Below, one piece after another: positions 1 to 8,146 of a stretch of DNA of 13,706 nucleotides (position 1 is its first letter; every line of letters begins with the position of its first letter). The notes beneath the pieces were generated by a model. It was not told the origin of the DNA, ran no database searches, and worked only from the letters and a program-made list of their open reading frames with translations. The stretch is from positions 1 to 13,706 of the forward strand of contig CAJVPP010002728.1 of the NCBI GenBank assembly GCA_910592005.1. The letters are read 5' to 3'. Source of the stretch: Funneliformis mosseae (Eukaryota > Glomeromycota > Glomeromycetes > Glomerales > Glomeraceae). A program made the position numbers and the translations under genes.

Positions 1-148
1 ATCACTGCGTAACGAAATTTATACCACTAAATTGATTCGTTATAATAAGTCTAAAAATAAAGTTTTGTACACTGCGCTGCCTTAATTGTCAAAAAATTGC
101 AATTTTAAAATTTGTGTTCGGGTGATGCAATACTTTTGACCGCCACTG
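1..148. mobile_element. Terminus of a Tc1/mariner-like DNA transposon, cut by the window edge
   Basis: Read on the minus strand from 148, the sequence starts CAGTGGCGGTCAAAAGTATT and is preceded by TA (149-150 on the plus strand). This is the usual form of a Tc1/mariner terminal inverted repeat with its TA target site. The rest of the element lies to the left of the window, so no transposase or partner repeat can be seen. The element end and the TA are direct observations; the family is assigned by recognising the motif. It could equally be a non-autonomous (MITE) copy. Confidence 0.6.
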
Positions 149-150
149 TA

Positions 151-715
151 CGTATAAGGAACTCCAGTTTCAAACCTAAATTTAAAATGATATGAAATTA
201 TATATATATATCAGTGCACAAATAATACGCGAGTAAACATATGGCAGAGAAGAAAAAAGATAAGTTCCAGTCAAAGAAGCGTTCATTAGTTCAAAAGCAC
301 TCGATGCCACACCCCAATCGATAAGACAACCTTGTTTTTTGTACACGATATTTAAATATGAAACGTCACAATGAAAATGTGGTGATCATGAGAAAACTTT
401 AAAGCTTTGCAATATCGCAAAGTTTTTAAGTCTTTCAAACTGTGCTGTTTAGCTTCAAGATGTACACCAGCTGGAGTCGTCACCATGAAAATGATCAATT
501 AAAATGCCTTTGATAATTTTACATAAAAATCAGAAATACATTCTATCATCTGAAAGGAATTATTTTTTAATGACTTGGGGAATATTTTTGCGGTTTTTAA
601 GTATTTCAAGCATTTTGAATTCATTATTGAGATTCTCAGAAGCCTTGCAAATAGCTTTTTTTTGAATTTATAAAGCTAAAGAGAATAAACGATCACCGTC
701 CATTATCTTTTTATA
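151..715. other. Gene-poor stretch with two short ORFs and a hairpin
   Basis: No convincing gene is present. The base composition is clearly less AT-rich than the neighbours (for example 265-330 and 470-490), which suggests an old gene remnant. Two small open frames exist: plus 241-324 (27 residues, basic, starting MAEKKKDKFQSKK) and minus 486-352 (44 residues, starting MVTTPAGVHLEAKQ). Neither was recognised and both may be chance. The motif CGTCAC(A/C)ATGAAAATG occurs twice, near 364 and 478. Confidence 0.4.
397..430. repeat. Short inverted repeat (hairpin)
   Basis: Arms of 14 bases (CTTTAAAGCTTTGC and GCAAAGTTTTTAAG) pair at 12 of 14 positions around the 6-base loop AATATC. No role is evident. 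Confidence 0.45.
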
Positions 716-742
716 CAGTCAGTGGAAATGTCACACAATTGA
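716..742 (+). repeat. Left terminal inverted repeat
   Basis: Begins CAGTCAGTGGAAATGTCACA; pairs with 5291-5317 on the other strand with 18/20 identity in the outermost 20 bases, then drifts (ACAATTGA against TGAGTTG). Confidence 0.65.
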
Positions 743-874
743 TAAGGAGTTTTTTTGTACTATGATATCATAATAAAATTTTTTAGCGTAACATTGTCTT
801 TAGATGTATATTACGTATAAAATTTTATTGGCTAAAATTAGTTCAATTAGTTAAAAATTAACGATCTTTAAATC

Positions 875-940
875 ATAATGCTGGCCGGAATTTTCGTAAT
901 GCTGGCCGAAAGTTTCGCAAATTTATAATGCCGGCCTAAA
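875..940. repeat. Three copies of an AATGC(T/C)GGCC unit inside the left end of the element
   Basis: The motif AATGCTGGCCGGAATTTTCG (from 877) recurs as AATGCTGGCCGAAAGTTTCG (from 898) and AATGCCGGCCTAAATTTAG (from 927). These GC-rich islands stand out in DNA of very high A+T. They could be subterminal transposase-binding repeats of the enclosing element or a fragment of an unrelated repeat family; no equivalent was seen at the right end. Confidence 0.5.
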
Positions 941-1342
941 TTTAGTTAAAATCGAAAATTTTAAGTTCGGATAACATCACATTTGTACATTATAAATAAT
1001 TATTGGCATGTTCGTCAAGGTCTTAAAAATATTTTTTATATATTTTAAAATTCAAAAATCAAGTTTATTCAGTTCAATCTGTCCAAAGAAAGTTACCCGT
1101 TTTTGTTTGTTTATATAGTATATAAATAAAACTTATATATTTTACGAAATAAGATATGTTTATACAATGTAAACAGTTATTTACAAGTTCATAAGAACTT
1201 TTTTATACCTTTAAATTTTATTTTGTTCAATCTTTTCTTTTTTATTCGTATAGTTGATAGTAAATAAAAAAATAAACTAAAGTTTTTAACTCTTTGGTGT
1301 CATTTTGACGCGAAGTTTATAAATTTATAATAATTTATAATA

Positions 1343-4300
1343 TTGAACTTTGAAATTGATAATAATTCTACATTATCAGAAGAATTTGGATTAAAAAATG
1401 TTGGAAGGGATAGTGAAAATGAAATATTTGGAGAATTTCTTGAGGAGAATAGTTTTGACCAGCTTTCCTTTAAATTTAGCAATGCATTAAATGAAATGTT
1501 AGCTCATGAAAATGAAGAAGATAGTAAAATAGAATCATATTCAGATAAATATGATAGTAAAATTGAGGTAGAGCTATCATTAGAATAAAATAACAATAGT
1601 GATGATGAACAAAACATCAATAATAAACGTGAAGAAAAAAGGAATGAAATAATTTTAAATGATACAGATGGAGGACCCACTTGCAAACAATCCAATATAT
1701 AATCAATTCAATAATATCTTATATAATAATTGATAATATTCAAGATACAATTAAATGATATGATGAAACTTATAAACACAAAATTTATATGGAACATAGT
1801 AAATAGATCGAGATGTAGTTCAACAAGTCAATAATAATTATTTAGAAGTTTATGATTCACATTTTTTATATGATCAAAATCAAATTCACAATCTCAAAGA
1901 TAAAGTATCAAAAAAATTTACAACTTCAGATGCTATAATTCAACATCGAAGATGTATAAGATGTAAATTATGTATAACTTTCTATAGCCAAAGGAAAGGA
2001 TGCAGTAATCATTCCTGGTTAGTTAATAGACAAAATGTTTAAGTACTCTGTAATAGATTAGTATTGAAAAAAACTTTCATATTAGAATGATCTTTAAAAA
2101 TAGATAACCAAAATGTATCTATTGCAGTTATTATGAATGATTGAGCAAGCATATTCACAGATATATAGGTCAAGGTAAAAAATCAAACTGTGATAAATTA
2201 CATAAACAAGATATCATAGAAATAATCAATTTTATTGCAAATTGACTTATTAAGATTTCCCATATAGGCAAAGATTTAAAAAAAAAGAAATTTTTAATTC
2301 TATTATAAAAACTGTTCTTCCTTTACTTCCTATACTTCTAACTAAAACTACATCTTTATTAACAAAATCTGACAAAACTTTTAACCTTTTTATCATACAA
2401 ATTCTTTTCCTTAATATATTTTCACAAAATAAACTACAAAATATTGATATAGAAACAATTGATTGTGAAATTTTAGGATAAAAATTCAGAATTAAGTTTT
2501 AGAAATCACGTGAAGTAATAAATGAGAAAATGAATTACTAAACTTACCAGGATCACTTTTCGAATATTATCATGTATTTCCAAATTTCATTACAGAGTTT
2601 TATAAAGAAATGTTAATAAAAATCTATAAATGAAAACTAGCTGTTAGTAATAAAAAAAAAATAGCAAGAACAAGTCATTAAAACTTTACCTGAAAATATA
2701 ATTATAAAAATAGTTACATTTTTTGTTTTTGTTCTCACTAGTATAGCATTTCCTTCATGTGATATTTAGTTAACTAATATACTAAGCAGTCTAACATGCA
2801 AACTAAAATTATTATCATTACTTCATCATCTTCTTTCTTTATGAAATGTAATAAAACACAATAAACATTATAAAAGAAATTAAGAAAAGGAGTGAATAAT
2901 GCTGTTTCTATATAAAGGTTATACTAAGAATTAGATATATAGAACCTTGCTGTCATAAATAATATCAACTTCAAACAAAAAACATTCTCCTTTAGAAATA
3001 TATATGATACTACAAGAAACAGCTCACATGCAACCTTGAGAATAGCATTTCAATTGGTAATTCTCAATTATCTAGTGATGCGTCAAGAAGAATTAATTAC
3101 CTTAAAAAAAGACAGTTATATATTTGATATGAATCTTACTCTAGATGGATTTCAAAGTATATTAGAAAATTTGCTAGATTTTTAAAGTATAAATGAAAGC
3201 AATTTAGAATATAATCAAATTTTGATGTAGAAATAATTAAAAAAGGCTATACTAAAAGAATTTGAACATGACTATTAAGATCCTTCTTCACATATTGTAA
3301 TTCTTGAATCAGGAGATAATCTAAACTTAGACCAAGCAATTTTAGAAGCTGCCACTATATACAAAACTGTTTTTAATTTGCAAAAGACTGCGTACCTCTA
3401 TATAGTTGCTAATGAGACTATTTATTATCAGTTGGTTAAATGCTAAGAGCAATGAACTCAATTAAGACTATTGCTTAGATAATGATACATCTCTAAAGAT
3501 TTCTAATTGTATTGTTCTCTAGTTATAGGCTTCTAAATTTAGTAAGAAGATTAGGTGTTCAATTTTTAGACAAGTTTGAACTGGCCGTTGACTATTAAAT
3601 AATATCTAGAGTCTTAAACATTTTGTGGGTGGCAGCTGAAGTCTCAATTAATATATTTACAAAGAAAAAAATATTAATTTGTCTAAAATTATGAACAAAA
3701 TATTGATACTAATATTTTACTAAAAATTTGGTATCTTTATTATCATTAGGCTGAAATATGAAAAGCGAATTAAATGGAAATGAGAATTAGAAATCATAAT
3801 TTGTAATAAGATGCTTTTGCTACAGTATTACCTCTTTTATCAAATGTGAGTAAATCAAATTACGCAATAGCTATTGCTCAACATCTCTCTACCTTTGCTA
3901 AGTATCTAAAATTAAACAAAATTTTGTAACATGTTAGAGCATTTAGAATACCAAAGAATATTGATAATGATGAAAGTGAAAATCAAAAGCCTGTTTGTTT
4001 TAGTTTTGACGAATTGTTTGAGACTTTTAAAGTTTATTTTATAAAACAAAATATTAGCAGAAATATTATTAATGAAATAAAATTAAAGACAAATATTAAA
4101 GTAACCAAATCAGAAAAAGAGAGAGTTGATTTACTCTTAAATAAATATCTTGAGAATACTTTAATTTCTCAGAGTGAATGTGTCATCAATTCTAGAAGAA
4201 AGATCTTATGAGAACTAATAGAAGACTTAGTTATGATTTTTAATATGATAGATCTATTATTACATCAGATTTTTAAAGATCTCAAGCCACTTGAAATACA

Positions 4301-4839
4301 CAAAGAAGGATACAAAAATTTACTTGCATATTATAAAAATGGTTTAAAACGAATGTGAATAATTTACAAATAAGATATGATAAAAAGTAAACCTCAAAAT
4401 GTATAGGAAAAATGCACATTAGAAGTTTGCTGAATCAGATATAAAGACTATGCTAAAACAAGGAGAATTGAAAGGAAAATAAAGAAAATTGAAAGGGAAA
4501 CAAAAAAATTAAAAAGGAGATACAAAAGCATAATAAAATAACTCTAAATAATGATCAACTGAAGGTATACTGTATACGCAAAGTTTATTATAGACTTAAA
4601 TCATATCTAATTCTTCTACATATCTACCACTTTAGTTACATATTGATGACCATAATAACCAAACTTCTAAAAGACAAAAAAAAGTATTTACGCATGAAGA
4701 GCAAATACTAGAATATCTGTTAGTTTATGAAAAGATTTCAAGCTATATATATAATAAAACACTTCAATTACTTAGAACTGAATGGGATAAAAAATGGTAT
4801 ATAGTTAGTAGAATTATCATATTAATAAATAATAATTAA
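1343..4839 (+). pseudogene. Broken transposase-like gene of the DUF6589 type
   Basis: Fragments of one long protein can be read in order across shifting frames. They are: an acidic N-terminal segment (about 1343-1588); a Cys/His cluster C-x2-C-x2-C-x9-C-x2-H (1953-2012); LPGSLFEYYHVFPNF (from about 2541); a central block in a single frame from 2946 to 3446 containing NINFKQK and TTRNSSHATLR, then VILESGDNLNLDQAIL; a damaged GQWHTSKDF-like block near 3475-3505; RRLGVQFLDKFELAVDY (about 3548); NVSKSNYAIAIAQHLSTF and FSFDELFETFKVYFIKQN (about 3770-4210); and a C-terminal stretch from 4681 (KVFTHEEQILEYLL) ending at TAA 4837-4839. The DNIDFK...SSHATLR and GQWHTSKD patterns are what I recall of fungal DUF6589 proteins, which I take to be transposon-derived. 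The single-frame block at 2946-3446 already has four internal stops, and at least one frame change lies near 3500, so no functional protein is possible. Stops often fall where Gln, Trp or Arg codons would be expected. Confidence 0.65.
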
Positions 4840-5290
4840 ATCAAATAAATTTATGTATTATTGTATTATTATTGTATAATATTTACAAAGTTAAATAAAC
4901 AAGTTATTCTTAATTTAATTTATATTTTAACTTATGATCATATATATAAAAATAAAATTTTGCAGTTTTTACAAAATCAGCAGTCAATATGTCAAATTTT
5001 TTTTACATAAAATGAAAAATAGCAACAAAATACATATATCTGGATAGTATTTATGAGCTTTTAAGTACGTTTAAAAGTTCAATTATCAACATGTAAGTAA
5101 AAAAGTATGTAAAGTTTAAATAATAATATTTTTTATTTTAAATATTAAAATAACCAAAAAAAATATATAAACGTGTCAAAAAGCATATAAAGAATAAATG
5201 GTAAAATTTTTTTATTTAAATATATAGTTTAATTTACTTAAAGATTAATTAGTATAATAGGTTACACAAACTTTATTTATTAATGATCGT

Positions 5291-5317
5291 CAACTCATGT
5301 GACATTTTCAATGACTG
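5291..5317 (-). repeat. Right terminal inverted repeat
   Basis: Plus strand ends ...GTGACATTTTCAATGACTG at 5317; its reverse complement matches the left repeat at 716. Followed by ATA. Confidence 0.65.
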
Positions 5318-5320
5318 ATA

Positions 5321-6790
5321 TTAATAATGTAAACTTTAGTATATTAAATATTAATTCTTAATTTATTATTCTCATGAAATTTGATTTATAAATATAATAT
5401 TATAGATTAAAAATATTTATGATATAAACTTTCATGTTATTTATAAAAAAAGTTTTATTTTTTGATTTTTAAATTGAATTAATAAAAATATTTTATTTAA
5501 TCAATAATAATTTATGTTTTTATATATATATATAACTTAAGTAATTCAAAATATAATTTATAATAAATAAATTATATATAATTTTTGTATTTTATAAAAA
5601 TATAATTTATTATTCTTTTATAAATTAATTCATTTTCTTTTATAAATTTTTTTATTATTTTTATAATAATTAAATAAATAATATTAAAATTGTTTTTTAA
5701 GATAAAATATTTAATAATTTAATATCTATTATATATATCAAAGTTTATTATTATTTTTTTATAAATATAATTCTTTGTAAATAAATATAATGGTTATATA
5801 AAATTAGTATATAATACAAAATACTTTTACATTTAAATCTATTATTACTTTAATTATAATATCATAATATTCAATATCTAAACAGTTAGAAACAAAAATA
5901 TTGATCTATATAAATTAGTAAAAAAAATACTTAATAATAATATTTAAATACTAAAAAAAGATTAATAAATTCTAAGCAAATCATTTTTTTTAAAAATTAA
6001 TCCAAACTAATCAAATTAAAAATAGAATAATATAAATAAAGTTATTTTGAAACAACTTAAAATAAATAATATTTTTTAAATTAATACTAATTAATTAATA
6101 TTAATTTAAATTAGGTAATAGAAGTATATGAAGTTTGATATTTATCAATCACAATATATTGCTTATTTGATAGATCATATATAAGAATAGATAATATATA
6201 TATCAGCATACATAAAAGCATATTTAACTATATAAATTTTTTAGCTAAAACTTTAAATAATAAGAAGTTTTATATAAAAAGCATAAAACAAATCTATTAA
6301 AATATGAAAAACATCTGATAACTAAATATTCAACTTTGTGATTTTAATATATTTAACCTTACTTATTATTTAGAATTTATTAAAATCTTAATAAAAATTA
6401 TATAAAAAAAGTTTATATGTGATTGAAATTTATTCTTTTACAGAGTAAATCAAATTTTATTAATTATAAATAATAAAAATATAAAGTCTAAAAAAAAAAA
6501 AATTAATAAAGCTAATTCTTATTATTTATTTGCAATAAAATTTTAAGTATTATCTCTTAAACTGTAAGTATAAAATTATTTCTAAATATTTTAAGAAACT
6601 TAAAATATTTTAACATTTAATAATTATAAAAAAATAAAATAAGATTTTTAGATTTATCATATGATATTTCTAATAGTAGTATTTTTTAAACTTTTAAAAT
6701 TAATAATTATTAATATATATTAATTTTTCAATTTTTTAATTTTTAAAAATAATTTATTATCTAATAATTATAAAAATATAATATAAAAAT
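5321..6790. other. Gene-free, almost pure A/T tract
   Basis: About 1.5 kb with only rare G or C, many A and T runs and TATATA segments. No frame stays open for long on either strand and no recognisable motif, RNA gene or repeat unit was found. It may be old transposon or intergenic DNA worn down by the same C-to-T bias seen in the element to its left. Confidence 0.6.
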
Positions 6791-6795
6791 ATATA

Positions 6796-6832
6796 ACTCA
6801 TTTTGGCGGTCACTTGACTAAGAATTTTTATG
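6796..6832. repeat. Possible degraded Tc1/mariner-like terminus
   Basis: The segment TTTTGGCGGTCACTTGACTA is a sharp GC-containing break in the A/T tract. It shares TGGCGGTCA with the transposon end at 140-148 (minus strand). No partner repeat and no clear TA target were found, so this is only a weak suggestion of an element end. Confidence 0.25.
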
Positions 6833-6849
6833 TAAAAAATATATATATT

Positions 6850-8146
6850 TTAAGAACAGTTACAGCTTAGCTTACAAACAAAAAACAAAAACTCCTTTTA
6901 TAAACTACTTCTTTTCTTTATTTTTCTCAAACCTTCTTATTTCAAAAAACAGATTTTGTTAATCTAAACGGTAGTGTTTTTTATTAAATATTTTTTTTAC
7001 CACTTCTTTTAGCTTTTTTTTGTATTTTTTCCTTTTTCTTTTTATTTACAAAAGTGGGTATCAAAAGAGTATCCTAAATAATGATCAGGATCGATAACAA
7101 CTTTAGATCAACCAATCTTACATGATGATTTTTCCAATTACTTTCCTAAACAATCACAATCTTTTTAGATCTCTGACGTCATAGAGCCTGCTAATCTTAG
7201 CAAGATTTTTCAATTTTTTGCAACTGTAATTTGAATCCTATGCAATATCTGCCAGTGGCTGTAATCTGAATTAATAGACATCTTAGCATAGAAGTTTGAG
7301 AATACTGAAGAACTTTGACAGAATTTAGTAAAATGGATGCTTATATGCTGAAAGGTTGCTGTAACTAGAAATTAATCAAAAAACTTAGCTAGGAACTTGT
7401 TAGAGTCAAATTTTTATTAGCTTCTTTTTTGGTTTAACAATAATTTAAGTTACTTGTTTTTGTATTGAATTTAAATTTAGAATAGGAATTATTGTTAAAG
7501 AAAAGAGAGAAGTGTAATAATAATCTAGTTGTCATGCTTTGACAAAGATTCTACTAGTAATTATCTTCTGAGTATGACAGGACAACCAGTTAGTCTGAGG
7601 CTAGTAAGTTTATTAACTTGCAAGAATGTTTTAGACAGTTCAATTTATTTTTTTCTACTTTTGTATCTGGTTTTCAGGATTTTCATGTATTAATTTACTA
7701 GATTTGAATGTTTGATAATAAATATAAGCATTACAATGTCTTTAAAAAAATATATCAAAATATAAAATTTAATTTATTGGACTTATCACATTAATACCTA
7801 TTAAATGGTAGTATTTTTATATTTCTGAGATCGATAGATAGCAAGATATATGAGTTTAAAATTTTAATTTTTTTTTTATAATAATTTATTATTTATTTAT
7901 CTTTAAAAATCACTAGTTAATTACATTTTTTGATTTTTCCTTTTTACTTGCATTTACAATAGTCATTTTATATTAAGAATAAAAGAAAGCCTTAATTCTT
8001 AAAGAAAATAACTTACTTTGAAATTTTCTATGTATTGCAAAGTTTAATGAATGTATCGATATTATGATAACTTAACAATCTGAGTTTAAATTATATGAAA
8101 GCTTATAATATCTTTTCTCCTCTAAAGAAAGGTATAAGGTAAAGAT
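6850..8146. other. Intergenic region downstream of the kinase-LRR gene
   Basis: No gene was recognised. The part from about 7080 to 7620 is less AT-rich than its surroundings and may be an old coding remnant, but every frame is interrupted. A palindromic TGACGTCA lies near 7177, and CTGTAAT(T/C)TGAAT occurs twice (near 7225 and 7260). The final part up to 8146 would hold the 3' untranslated region of the kinase-LRR gene, which ends on the minus strand at 8147. T-rich plus-strand runs give several AATAAA-like sites there, none of which can be singled out. Confidence 0.4.

Larger units (their letters stand above)
716..5317 (+). mobile_element. Decayed 4.6-kb DNA transposon with terminal inverted repeats (DUF6589-type gene inside)
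   Basis: The left end (716 onward) reads CAGTCAGTGGAAATGTCACA. The reverse complement of the right end (from 5317) reads CAGTCATTGAAAATGTCACA. They match at 18 of 20 positions and sit in opposite orientation 4.6 kb apart. Each terminus is bordered by ATA (713-715 and 5318-5320), compatible with a 3-bp target duplication, although the AT-rich context makes this weak. Between them lies one long, broken gene on the plus strand (about 1343-4839), read in the direction expected for a transposase. About 600 bp of non-coding left end and 450 bp of right end flank it. The element looks inactive because the gene has many stops and frameshifts. The superfamily is undetermined. Confidence 0.65.

Noticed and set aside
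1300..1695. Minus-strand frames of about 60 codons opposite the start of the transposase-like gene
   Set aside because: Low-complexity Ser/Leu/Asn sequences that mirror the acidic coding strand; no independent signal.
7170..7190. TGACGTCA as a cAMP-response promoter element
   Set aside because: It is far downstream of the only nearby gene, which is transcribed toward it, and an 8-base palindrome alone is not evidence.
7505..7590. GTTGTCATGC ... GTATGACAGGACAAC as transposon ends
   Set aside because: Pairing needs gaps, the arms are only about 60 bases apart and there is no target duplication.
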